Source: Spirochaetae bacterium HGW-Spirochaetae-3 (GTDB taxonomy: Bacteria > Spirochaetota > Spirochaetia > Treponematales > UBA12059). Taken from it: a stretch of 64,000 bases of DNA. Below the pieces are notes generated by a model, which made no database searches, was not told the origin of the DNA, and saw only the letters and a list, made by a program, of their open reading frames with translations. Made by a program: the position numbers and the translations under genes. Below are positions 16,601 to 26,507 of this stretch, in pieces. The stretch is from assembly GCA_002839315.1 (NCBI GenBank), contig PGXV01000001.1, positions 1 to 64,000 of the forward strand. Direction: 5' to 3'. The stretch's first letter is position 1, and each line of letters starts with the position of its first letter.

Positions 16601-16660
16601 GTGTGAGTAATGTGTGTGAGTGTGAGGATACGTTATCCTTACTCACACTCACACTCACAC
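16601..16660. repeat. GTGAGT-type hexamer repeat forming a long hairpin
   Basis: The arms, made of about four tandem TGTGAG/CTCACA hexamers each, meet at GGATA-CGT-TATCC. Left arm about 16601-16630, right arm about 16634-16660, with a few bulges. It begins about 8 bases beyond the aminotransferase stop (minus strand) and could end that transcript, though no T tract follows. Hexamer tandems are prone to copy-number change. The rest of 16534-16667 shows no gene. Confidence 0.7.
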
Positions 16661-16667
16661 TCTCTCC

Positions 16668-18023
16668 CTACCTATACTCCGCGTTGAACGCGGCTATCGC
16701 CTTGACCACCTCCGCGAGCTTCTCGCGGGGCGGCAGTATGGTCGTGCGGAAATGGGCGGTGCCCGGAAGCTGACCGAAGCCCGAACCCGGTACGACGCAT
16801 ATCCCGGTCTTCTCGAGAAGTGCCATGCACCATTCCTCGTCGGTACGGCCCGCGGGTAAGGTAAGGCGGGGGAAGGCGTACATGGCGCCGGCGACCTCGT
16901 TGCAGCGGAAGCCGGGGATGGCGTTGAGTCCGTCGGCGAGCAGGCGGGCGCGGGCCTTCAGCTCTCCAAGGATGGCCGCTCTCTCTCCGTCGTACTCGGC
17001 CTTGCTCGGTCCGTCGGGCGGCGGCGGAGATACCAGGCTATACATCGCGGCCTGGCCCGGCAGGTTGGCGCAAAGGCTGACGGACTGCATCTTCAGGATC
17101 TGGGCCATGACGTCGGGGGTAACGTTGCGCACTTCCATGTAACCGCCGCGCTGGCCGCACTCACCGAGGAAGCCCTTGCTCGTGGAATGGAAGCTGAACA
17201 GCGATACGTCCTTCTCGCCCAGCTCGGCCATGGCCTTGGCGAACGACTCGAAGCGCTCGCCGTCCCTATAGACGTTATCCTGGTATACCTCGTCGGCGAG
17301 TATCGCCAGTCCGTGCTTCTTGGCGAAGTCGATGACCATCTTGACGTTATCGGGCCTGAGCACCGATCCCGTTGGGTTGCCGGGGTTGATGACGACGATC
17401 GCCTTGGTTCTGACGCCGGCCTCTTTCGCGCCCGCGATCGCGTTCTCGAGCAATTCGCGCGACACGGCCCAATCTCGTTCCTCGTCGAGGTAGTATCCGA
17501 CTTGCCTGCCTTCGTACATCGTGATGGTCGCGGAATAGAGCGGATACTGGGGTATGGGAATCATGATGCCGTCGTCGGGGCCGGCTAGCATCAGCCGCAA
17601 GGCGGCCTGTACGCCCTTGGAAGCGCCGTCGGTGAGGAAGATCGCGTCCGGGTCCGCCGCTATGCCGTCGCGGCGCGTAATAAACGAGGCTACGGCGTCG
17701 CGTACTACCTTGAGCCCCTTGCTCTCGGAATAGGCGCCGATGCCATGCTTCGAGCCGGCGAGCAGGGCGCGGGCGGCGGCTACCGCATCGGTAGGGAAGG
17801 AGCCGGGGGCTTCGATAGCGAGGGTAGGGTATTCGCAAAGGGCCAATATACGCCTCGTCCATGACAGGGGCGCCTGGCCGAGGGCCTGCGGGTTGCCGAT
17901 ATTACAGTAGATAACGGCTCGGCCGTCACGCTCCAATTCCTGGGCTCGCGCGACGATGGGGCCTCGTACGGCGTATTCGGTCTCCAGGACGGCCTTGCCG
18001 ATATCGGATATCTTGACAGACAT
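16668..18023 (-). CDS. Class I aminotransferase, alanine aminotransferase type
   Basis: About 451 residues. A PLP fold-type I enzyme with AIVVINPGNPTGSVL, ILADEVYQDNVY and the lysine motif STSKGFLGECGQRGGYMEV, which is the signature of the eukaryotic-like alanine (glutamate-pyruvate) aminotransferase branch rather than AspC. It should interconvert alanine/2-oxoglutarate and pyruvate/glutamate. The ATG at 18023 was chosen over a start at 18077 because AAGGAG lies 6-7 bases upstream and the domain begins right after it (MSVKISDIGKAVLETEYAVR). It is divergent from hflX. The hexamer hairpin lies just after its stop. Confidence 0.92.
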   Translation of the reverse strand: MSVKISDIGKAVLETEYAVRGPIVARAQELERDGRAVIYCNIGNPQALGQAPLSWTRRILALCEYPTLAIEAPGSFPTDAVAAARALLAGSKHGIGAYSESKGLKVVRDAVASFITRRDGIAADPDAIFLTDGASKGVQAALRLMLAGPDDGIMIPIPQYPLYSATITMYEGRQVGYYLDEERDWAVSRELLENAIAGAKEAGVRTKAIVVINPGNPTGSVLRPDNVKMVIDFAKKHGLAILADEVYQDNVYRDGERFESFAKAMAELGEKDVSLFSFHSTSKGFLGECGQRGGYMEVRNVTPDVMAQILKMQSVSLCANLPGQAAMYSLVSPPPPDGPSKAEYDGERAAILGELKARARLLADGLNAIPGFRCNEVAGAMYAFPRLTLPAGRTDEEWCMALLEKTGICVVPGSGFGQLPGTAHFRTTILPPREKLAEVVKAIAAFNAEYR

Positions 18024-18132
18024 GGATTCTCCTTTTCGAGGCGCGCCAGAGGGCGTCCCCGTAGGGTATTCTAACATTCGCCCGAAGGGACGCCAAGGGT
18101 AATCGCCAGGACGATTATAGGCGTTCCGGCCC

Positions 18133-18162
18133 TCGACCCGCGCGCCCCGCTCGGAGTATTAT
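18133..18162 (+). promoter_or_regulatory. hflX leaderless-type promoter
   Basis: TCGACC (18133-18138), 18-base spacer and TATTAT (18157-18162), followed by 6 bases and the GTG start at 18169. The predicted RNA start coincides with the start codon. GGAG at 18153-18156 is 12 bases from the GTG, too far for normal initiation. Confidence 0.5.
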
Positions 18163-18168
18163 GAACGC

Positions 18169-19452
18169 GTGAACGAATTGCATGAAACGGCCGCCCGTCC
18201 GGAACGGGCCTACCTCGTCGGCGTGCGCGACGGCGACGTGCGGGCGCCCGAAGCCGAGAGCCTCCTTAAAGAACTATCGGGCCTGGCGTCGAGCCTGGGC
18301 ATAGAGACCGTAGGAAGCGTCCTGGTCGGCCTGAGGATCAGAACCGCCGCCACGATGCTCGGATCGGGCAAAGTCGAGGAGATCATCGCGGCAGCCAAGG
18401 CCGAGGGCGCCGATTCCATCATCTTCGACAAGACCCTGAGCCCCGTCCAGCAGCGTAACTGGGAGGAGCAGTCGGGCCTCTCGGTCTACGACCGCGCGGA
18501 GCTGATCATCGACATCTTCGGCAGCCGCGCGAGGAGCAAGGAAGCGACGCTGCAGGTGGAGCTCGCTAGGCTCAGGTACTCGCTGCCCCGGCTAGCCCAT
18601 TCCTACGGCGACCTGCATCGCCAGAAGGGCGGCCGCTACGGCACCAAAGGCGCCGGCGAGCAGAAGATAGAGTTGGACAGGCGTCAGATATCCAGGAAGA
18701 TCGCCGACATCGAGGACGAGCTGGATCTCGTCAGGAAATCCAGGGCCACGCAGCGCAAGCGGCGAGAGCGTCTCGCGCTGAAGCGGGCCGCCATAGTCGG
18801 CTATACCAACGCTGGCAAGTCCTCGATACTCAACGCCATCGCGTCGACCGCGGACGTGCTGGCGGAGGATAAGCTATTCGCTACGCTCGACCCTACCACG
18901 AGGCGGCTTGATACCGGTTCCGGCTCGGTGCTCGTCACCGATACGGTCGGTTTCGTGCGCAACCTGCCTCACGGCCTCGTCGAAGCCTTCAAGGCGACCC
19001 TCGAGGAGGCCGCCGACGCCGACCTCCTGGTCCACGTCGTAGACGCGTCCGATCCCGAGTTCGACGTCCAGTACGCGACGACGATGAAGGTGCTAGCCGA
19101 GATCGGCGTCGATACGGCTAAGTCGCTCCTCGTTTATAATAAGGTGGACAGGCTCGCCGACCGCTCGACGCTGGAGTCGATGTCGGCCGGGCACGGCGGC
19201 GCGCTGTTCGTGTCCGCCAAGACCGGCGAAGGGCTGCCCGCGCTGGTCTCGGCGATAGAGGCGGCGCTGACCGCGGACGAGACGGAGCTTACGCTCCGGG
19301 TCCTTCCATCCGACTACGCGATAGTGCCGCTCTTATACAGGGAGGCGTCCGTGATATCGGAAGACCACGACGGAGAGGCGACGATACTGCGATGCCGCGT
19401 CCCCCCGCGCCTAATGTCCCGCGTCGAACCCTTCCTCGTCGACTCCCCATAA
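18169..19452 (+). CDS. hflX: Ribosome-associated GTPase HflX
   Basis: 427 residues. The N-terminal HflX domain (about 15-200) contains TAATMLGSGKVEEI, DKTLSPVQQRNWE, YDRAELIIDIF and SYGDLHRQKGGRYGTKGAGE. It is followed by a coiled-coil-like Arg/Lys helix and an OBG-like GTPase domain: G1 GYTNAGKSS, G3 DTVGF, G4 NKVD and G5 SAK. In other bacteria HflX splits or rescues stalled 70S ribosomes under stress. The start is GTG with no Shine-Dalgarno sequence. It converges with the DUF5312 gene and ends just before a GC-rich hairpin. Confidence 0.96.
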   Translation: MNELHETAARPERAYLVGVRDGDVRAPEAESLLKELSGLASSLGIETVGSVLVGLRIRTAATMLGSGKVEEIIAAAKAEGADSIIFDKTLSPVQQRNWEEQSGLSVYDRAELIIDIFGSRARSKEATLQVELARLRYSLPRLAHSYGDLHRQKGGRYGTKGAGEQKIELDRRQISRKIADIEDELDLVRKSRATQRKRRERLALKRAAIVGYTNAGKSSILNAIASTADVLAEDKLFATLDPTTRRLDTGSGSVLVTDTVGFVRNLPHGLVEAFKATLEEAADADLLVHVVDASDPEFDVQYATTMKVLAEIGVDTAKSLLVYNKVDRLADRSTLESMSAGHGGALFVSAKTGEGLPALVSAIEAALTADETELTLRVLPSDYAIVPLLYREASVISEDHDGEATILRCRVPPRLMSRVEPFLVDSP

Positions 19453-19460
19453 TACAAGAA

Positions 19461-19486
19461 GCCGGCGTCGCAATCGCGACGCCGGC
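19461..19486. terminator. Hairpin terminator between hflX and DUF5312 gene
   Basis: GCCGGCGTCGC (19461-19471) and GCGACGCCGGC (19476-19486) form an 11-bp perfect stem with an AATC loop between convergent genes. On the minus strand it is followed by TTCTTGTATT, so it best fits as the end of the DUF5312 transcript; on the plus strand it is followed by CCCCC. Confidence 0.75.
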
Positions 19487-19531
19487 CCCCTATAAGCCCC
19501 TCTATATGCAAGTCTAATAAGGAACGCGCCG

Positions 19532-21115
19532 CTATTGCGACGACGAATCTTCCTTCACGTAGAACTGCAGGAGCTGGACCATATAGTAAATTTTCTTGTA
19601 CGACTCCGTCATCGCTTCCTTCATAGGAATGGGGGAGGCGTTCTCGACTTCTTTCCAGTTGAGAAGCAACTCGTGGTGGGGCTTCGCGAGGTCGTCGATC
19701 AGCGCCTTGAGATGGCGGCCTACGGTGATCAGGTTGAGCGCCGCCTTGTTGATAAGCGCCAGCGCCTTCTCGTTTACGTCCTTGAGGAGCTGCCTGACGT
19801 ACCTGACGGCTTCCTTGTCGCGATCGGCCTTCTGTAGGACGTTGCGCATCTTCGTGCCCATCTCGCCGTCGTCGGCCAGCGAGTCGTCGAACTGGATGAT
19901 GGCTTCGGATACTTCGAGGAGGGCGTGGTAGCCGTCCGATATTTGCTGAGACTGCACGCTCGTCGACCATTGGCCGCGTATCAGGAGGACGTCCACGATC
20001 TCGCGGATGTCCTTCTTGAAGTAATCGATGAGGTAAGCCTTGAGGTAGTTGAGCGCCTGGGTCTGGGTGAATCCGCCGAGCATCTTCTTGGCGAAGACGA
20101 TGTTGGCCTTATCAGTATAATTCTTGAGCCTGAGCACGATGGTAGTGCCGAAGACGGTCTTGGACAGGTCGTCTATCTTGGAATTCCTGCGCTCCTGGGC
20201 GATCTTCTGCAGGGTCATCGTCGTCTGGTTCTTCGTCTTGTCTATGAACGCCTCGACGATGCGTTCTCCCGTGGCGCGCGGCGTGACGGCGAGGAACGGG
20301 TCTTCCTTGACGTGCTGCACGATCCTCTCGAGAATGCCGGATTCGCGGACTTCGCCCAGCGCGGGCGCTAGCTTCGTCCACGCGTCCACCTGGATGATAT
20401 CCATGTTCCTGTATTCCTTGAGGGCGTTGAATATGCGCTTCCAGTCGGCGTCCAGGTTGAGCGGCGTGAATACCTCGAGGAAATCGAGGAGGTCGTCGGC
20501 TATGTAGTCGGCGGATATGGAGTCGAACTTGGGATTGTTCGCGAAGCTGCGCTCGGCGACGTTGGAGTCGAATTTCTTGAGCAGGAAGAAGAAGTCGAAA
20601 TTAATGAAGTTGATGAACGACAGCAGGGTGGAGTAGGCGCCGTCTATCTGCGCGGTCTTCTCGGCGTCGAACGCGGCGAAGAAGGATATCATCGACTGCT
20701 TGACGCTATCCTGCAGGGCCTTGACGGTCATCGTCTTGGACCTCTCCTGGATAGACGCGTCGGTCATGCTCTCCGATTGCTGCTTCTGCTCGGGCGTCAG
20801 GAAGCTCTCGATGACGAATGACTTGAGCGCGCCGGACTGCGCCGCGTTGGTAAGCATGACCTGGGCCGGGGCTATCACCTTGTAGGTCTCGTAGAAGAAC
20901 CTCGCGAGCCCCGGGAGGGCTTCCGCTGACTTCGGCTTATAGAACTTGTAACGGGATCGGGACAGGTCCTTGCCTATATTCTTCAGGAGCCGCTTCTTGT
21001 CGGCGTCGGGACTACCCATGCCGAACAAGCCGAGGATCTTCTGAAAGAATCCGGAGGGCGAGGACTCGTCGTCCCGGTCGATGTCCCGATTCGGCTGATC
21101 ATTAGTGGTGAGCAT
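19532..21115 (-). CDS. DUF5312-type spirochaetal protein
   Basis: About 527 residues, cytosolic, strongly alpha-helical and charged, with no signal peptide. Recognised features are SGFFQKILGLFG near the N-terminus, YKFYKPKSAEALPGLARFFY, SFINFINFDFFFLLKKFDS and the C-terminal KKIYYMVQLLQFYVKED. This pattern matches the DUF5312 family, which I know only from spirochaetes; function unknown. The ATG at 21115 was preferred over a TTG at 21139 because AAGG lies 9 bases before it. It follows birA by 33 bases on the same strand, so the two are probably one operon. Confidence 0.8.
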   Translation of the reverse strand: MLTTNDQPNRDIDRDDESSPSGFFQKILGLFGMGSPDADKKRLLKNIGKDLSRSRYKFYKPKSAEALPGLARFFYETYKVIAPAQVMLTNAAQSGALKSFVIESFLTPEQKQQSESMTDASIQERSKTMTVKALQDSVKQSMISFFAAFDAEKTAQIDGAYSTLLSFINFINFDFFFLLKKFDSNVAERSFANNPKFDSISADYIADDLLDFLEVFTPLNLDADWKRIFNALKEYRNMDIIQVDAWTKLAPALGEVRESGILERIVQHVKEDPFLAVTPRATGERIVEAFIDKTKNQTTMTLQKIAQERRNSKIDDLSKTVFGTTIVLRLKNYTDKANIVFAKKMLGGFTQTQALNYLKAYLIDYFKKDIREIVDVLLIRGQWSTSVQSQQISDGYHALLEVSEAIIQFDDSLADDGEMGTKMRNVLQKADRDKEAVRYVRQLLKDVNEKALALINKAALNLITVGRHLKALIDDLAKPHHELLLNWKEVENASPIPMKEAMTESYKKIYYMVQLLQFYVKEDSSSQ

Positions 21116-21148
21116 ACTTCGAAACCTTACTATGTCCAAGCCTTATCG

Positions 21149-21901
21149 TCAATAACGAACGAGGAGCTCGCCCGAGTGGTAGGCCGAAGAGGGGGCCTCA
21201 GAGAGGCCGTCCGGCGCTATCAGTATGGCCCCTGAATCGTCGACGCCTCGAATTACGCCTTCTATCGGGTCTTCGTCGATGCCCGGCCGGAACCGGACCC
21301 TCATGCCCCGCCACGCGAGAAGCGACTCGTACTCGTCTTTCCATCGCCCGCCCTCGCCGCGAAGGTCGCGGAACGAGGCGACGAGCCTCTCGAGCAGTTC
21401 TCCGGCGCTCGGTCCCGATCCGGTCTCAAGCAGTATGGACGTCGGTTCGGTCCTGAGACCCTGAGGAAAGACTTCTTGAGTACGGTTGATGCCTATACCG
21501 GCGTATATCGTTCCTCCAGCGGCCTCGCACAGGATGCCGGCCAGCTTCCTGTCGCCGCACAGCGCGTCGTTCGGCCACTTGAGCCGGAGAGGCTCGCGGA
21601 ACCGGGCGCCCGAATCGGCCGCCCACGACGAGCAGGCCCTGACGAGGGCCAGGCCCGCAATCATAGGCAAGGGCGCCGAGCCGAACGCGTCGGCCGGGAA
21701 CCAGAACGTGACGAGGAGGCTGGCGCCGGCCTCGCCGACCCAGGCCCGGCCTGGAAGGCGGCCCCTTCCGGCGACCTGTTCGCCGGCGTGGACGAAGCCC
21801 CTCGGCGCCGATCCTGAGAGGCGGCGCGCCTCGTCCATCGTGCTGGTCGTCGTCGGGACGTAGAACGAGGCTTCGTCGTTCTCTGAGGGTTCGGTTCTCA
21901 T
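21149..21901 (-). CDS. birA: Biotin-[acetyl-CoA-carboxylase] ligase (monofunctional)
   Basis: 250 residues with the catalytic core of biotin protein ligase: STMDEARRL, the biotinyl-AMP loop GRGRLPGRAWVGEAGASL, LKWPNDALCGDRKLAGILCE and YAGIGINRTQ. It attaches biotin to the carrier domain of carboxylases. The N-terminal winged-helix domain of BirA-type repressors is absent, so it should not regulate biotin genes itself. A C-terminal SH3-like domain is present (RGMRVRFRPG to GELLVRY). A TTGAAC/GATACT promoter lies just upstream. It heads the unit with the DUF5312 gene and diverges from glmS. Confidence 0.93.
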   Translation of the reverse strand: MRTEPSENDEASFYVPTTTSTMDEARRLSGSAPRGFVHAGEQVAGRGRLPGRAWVGEAGASLLVTFWFPADAFGSAPLPMIAGLALVRACSSWAADSGARFREPLRLKWPNDALCGDRKLAGILCEAAGGTIYAGIGINRTQEVFPQGLRTEPTSILLETGSGPSAGELLERLVASFRDLRGEGGRWKDEYESLLAWRGMRVRFRPGIDEDPIEGVIRGVDDSGAILIAPDGLSEAPSSAYHSGELLVRY

Positions 21902-21910
21902 AGGTACCCC

Positions 21911-21939
21911 AGTATCCCGTAAGCCGGCCGCGAGTTCAA
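21911..21939 (-). promoter_or_regulatory. birA promoter with very short leader
   Basis: Minus strand TTGAAC (21934-21939), 17-base spacer, GATACT (21911-21916), then 9 bases to the ATG at 21901. A leader of only 2-3 bases is predicted. A GGGG 5 bases before the ATG could also act as a weak ribosome-binding site. The rest of 21940-22100 is GC-rich and holds no gene that I can see. Confidence 0.45.
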
Positions 21940-22100
21940 TGCCCGGCCGGTAATCGCCTCCTCGGGTTGACGGGCGCCGTTCCGCGCTGTAGCCTGTTAG
22001 ATAGCGCGCGTCCGCCTCGAGCGGGCCCGCGCCGGCGCCGTCTCCCGGTGTTCGGCTTTCGGCCGATCGCGGCGGGGATTCGGCCGGAAAGGAATTGCCC

Positions 22101-23938
<1,838 letters not shown>

Positions 23939-23942
<4 letters not shown>

Positions 23943-24517
23943 GGGCGTCCGCGGCCCGTCCCGGTATCCTCGCTACCGCGCTCGCCGCGGCGCTCGTCGT
24001 CGCGTCGACGCAGGCCTGCGTGCCGGGACCGGCCGCGCCGCCGCCTCCCTCCGGAAGGGCGGGGCCCGCCGTCGTACGGCCGGAGGCGGGCACGGCCGTG
24101 CTCGTCTCCGGCGCCGCTTCGGTCAAGGGGGTGCCCGGCTTGGGCCGCAACGCCGTCGAGGCGCTGGCGGGGGAATACGCCTTCCTTCCCGCGGGCTCGG
24201 CGGACGGGGCAGAGCCCGTCCGTATCCCCGTATGGTTCACGAGGGAGCCCGTCGTCCTGCCCGCGGACTGGTCCGAGCAGGCCTGCAGGACCGGGCCCGC
24301 GGGCTTCTCTATCTCCGTGTCTCCCGCCGAGGCCGACGGCTCGTCCGTCTGGGCGCTCGGCGCTGGATCCTATCTGCTTTTAGCTCGCTTGCCGGGCGGG
24401 TTGACCGATCCGTGCCGCCTCGTCAAGGTCTTCGCCGAGCGTTTCTCGTTCTTCCATCGCTACGCCGGGCGGCCGGAGGACGTATCGTTCCCGGCCCTGC
24501 TCGAGCTCGGGCGATGA
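23939..24517 (+). CDS. Small putative lipoprotein
   Basis: 192 residues. A hydrophobic signal segment (ILATALAAALVVAS) ends in STQAC, giving lipidation at Cys27, then a Pro-rich linker (PGPAAPPPPSGRAGPA). The remainder has no recognised domain; two further Cys (in QACRTGP and DPCRLVK) could form a disulphide in the periplasm. The ATG overlaps the glmS stop as ATGA, implying translational coupling. It converges with the M20 peptidase gene, whose stop is 3 bases away. Function unknown. Confidence 0.7.
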
Positions 24518-24520
24518 CGC

Positions 24521-25972
24521 CTAGAGCGATCGGATCAGCGATTCATAGAATAGTACGCAGCGCCGCACGTTCTCCACGCTGACGCGCTCGTTGGGGCCGT
24601 GCACGCCGGCGAGGTCGGCGGGGGTCTGCAGAATAGGCTCGAATCGGTACATCGCCTCGCTTACGTCGATATAATGCTTTGTGTCGGTACCGGCGGTGAA
24701 CATGAACGGCACGGCGCCCGCCTCGGGGAACACGTCCCTGATACAGGCCTCGATGGCGCGGTAGCCGTCATGGTCTACCGGCGATTCGGGTAGCGGCTCG
24801 ACCGCGTGGCCGAGATGCGCCAATTCCGCGTGGGCTCCCGCCTTGGCGGCTATGGAGCCGAGCCTGGCCATCGTCGTCGCGACGTCGGCTCCCGGCAGCA
24901 CCCTGACGTTGAGCACCGCCCGCGCCTTGTCCGGCAGGACGTTCTCCTTGTCGGATCCGGACAGCATCGTCGCGGCCGTCGTCGTTCTCACGAGCGCGTT
25001 GGTGGTCGGAGAAGCCGAGAACGCGGCCTTTACGAGCGGCGCCGTTACGAAGAGGTTCCTGAACAGCAAGCGGTACGCGAACGGCGCGTACGGCGACAGG
25101 TCGGCGAGGAAACGCGCGAGCGTCGCGGTGATCCTCGCCGGGAACGGCTTGTCCTCCGACAGGGCGACGGCCTTGGCCACGACGCCGGCGGCGGTATGCC
25201 TGGGCGGCATGGACGCGTGCCCGCCCGCTCCCGCGGCGCCTATCGCGACGTCCACGTAGCCCTTCTCGGCGACGCCCACGAGGGCGAGCGGCCGATCGGC
25301 GAACGACAGCATGCCGTCCGCTACGAATCCGCCCTCGTCCAGCAGGAACGAGGCCTTTACGCCGCGCTCGCCGAGCAGGGCCGCGATAGACGCCGCGCCG
25401 CGTACGCCGCCCGTCTCCTCGTCGCCCCCGAACGCCAGGTACACGGTTCGCTTAGGCACGAAACCGGAGGAGAGCAGGCGCTCGGCAGCCTCCAGCGCGC
25501 AGACCATCATGATCTTGACGTCCTGGGCGCCGCGTCCGTGCACGTAGCCATCGGAGACCTCGCCGGAGAACGGCGGCCTGTCCCACAGGTCCTCGTCCCC
25601 TGGAGGCACCACGTCGAAGTGCGCCGTCAGGATGACGGGCGGCAGCGAGGCGTCGGAACCAGGCCACTCGAACAGCATCGCCCGGTCCCCGACCTCCGGG
25701 CGCAGCATCCGCTCGCTGGCTAGCGGGTAAAGCCTCAGGGTCTCGCGGCGAAGTCTCTCGAAGGCCAGGCCGTCTTCCTCCGCCTCGTCGAAGCGCGATA
25801 CGGTAGGTATGCGAATGAGGGTAGCGAGCTTGCCCTCGACGCCCGCGTACGCTACCAAGCGCGACGGATCGAGCCTGCCGGGCTCGGGCGCCCGCTTCGT
25901 CGCGGCGGCCCTGAATATCATTACGGCGACTAGCGCGGCGATCGCGGCCGCGAAAGCGATTAGTAGTTCCAT
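24521..25972 (-). CDS. M20 family metallopeptidase (carboxypeptidase S-like), membrane-anchored
   Basis: 483 residues. The ATG at 25972 has AGGAGG 8 bases upstream; the longer open frame runs backwards into another gene. An N-terminal hydrophobic helix (MELLIAFAAAIAALVAVMIF) suggests a membrane anchor or uncleaved signal. The peptidase domain has the zinc motifs TAHFDVVPPGDEDLW, GRGAQDVKIMM and FGGDEETGG, a dimerisation domain (GGHASMPPRHTAAG) and a C-terminal His in HGPNERVS. This is the CPS1/PM20D1-like subgroup that cleaves C-terminal amino acids or N-acyl amino acids; the exact substrate cannot be told. An unproductive remnant of a HAD gene lies directly upstream. Confidence 0.9.
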   Translation of the reverse strand: MELLIAFAAAIAALVAVMIFRAAATKRAPEPGRLDPSRLVAYAGVEGKLATLIRIPTVSRFDEAEEDGLAFERLRRETLRLYPLASERMLRPEVGDRAMLFEWPGSDASLPPVILTAHFDVVPPGDEDLWDRPPFSGEVSDGYVHGRGAQDVKIMMVCALEAAERLLSSGFVPKRTVYLAFGGDEETGGVRGAASIAALLGERGVKASFLLDEGGFVADGMLSFADRPLALVGVAEKGYVDVAIGAAGAGGHASMPPRHTAAGVVAKAVALSEDKPFPARITATLARFLADLSPYAPFAYRLLFRNLFVTAPLVKAAFSASPTTNALVRTTTAATMLSGSDKENVLPDKARAVLNVRVLPGADVATTMARLGSIAAKAGAHAELAHLGHAVEPLPESPVDHDGYRAIEACIRDVFPEAGAVPFMFTAGTDTKHYIDVSEAMYRFEPILQTPADLAGVHGPNERVSVENVRRCVLFYESLIRSL

Positions 25973-25983
25973 TTTTTTTCCTC

Positions 25984-26415
25984 CTAGGCGCGGGCGATAG
26001 TACGATGTTTGCCTATCATTTCCGCTAGGCTGTCTATAGTCAGCAGCGGCGTTTCCTTTTTCTCGTAATCCTCGCGGTATTTTCCCGTTTTCACCAATAT
26101 GGATCGAGCTCCCCAGTTGTTCGCGCCCTTGATATCGGTGCTCCAATCGTCGCCGATAACGAAGGTGTCGCTCTTACTCGAACGCAGGATCCTTCCCGCT
26201 ATTTCGAAGTACGCATCCGACGGCTTGCCGAAATTCCGGATCTGAACGCCGCCTACGCGCTCGAGCAGGCCGACGAAGGCTCCCTCGTCTATTCTCTTTA
26301 TCCCTGCTCTACAGAAATGGGTCGACATAGAGGAGGTGATTACCTCGATCCCCCTCCCGATGTCGCCGACGATATCCTGGAGCTCGTCGTAACCCTCGTT
26401 CCCCTTCTAGAAATC
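25984..26415 (-). pseudogene. HAD-family hydrolase remnant
   Basis: The C-terminal half of a HAD phosphatase is intact: GKPSDAYFEIAGRIL and the motif III/IV region FVIGDDWSTDIKGANNWGAR (in 25984-26328). Upstream, the same frame continues as homologous-looking sequence (GYDELQDIVGDIGRGIEVIT) but carries a TAG near 26409, and the N-terminal DxDG nucleophile motif is missing. The ATG at 26328 has no ribosome-binding site. The 5' part appears lost where the divergent YfcC transporter now begins. A short expressed fragment cannot be excluded. Confidence 0.7.
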
Positions 26416-26507
26416 CAAGTATACGACGATGCCCGCCGAGGAGGAACAGCAAAAAGATCCTTGTCGGTTCGGCCGGAAGCGGTCTATGCTCCATCGCGGA
26501 GGAAACG

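Noticed and set aside
21940-22100. glmS ribozyme or riboswitch
   Set aside because: No recognisable glmS ribozyme core is visible and the gene has an ordinary AAGGA site; the glmS ribozyme is mainly a Firmicutes feature.
25973-26146. N-terminal extension of the M20 peptidase
   Set aside because: It lies in the HAD remnant, and a strong AGGAGG precedes the internal ATG at 25972.
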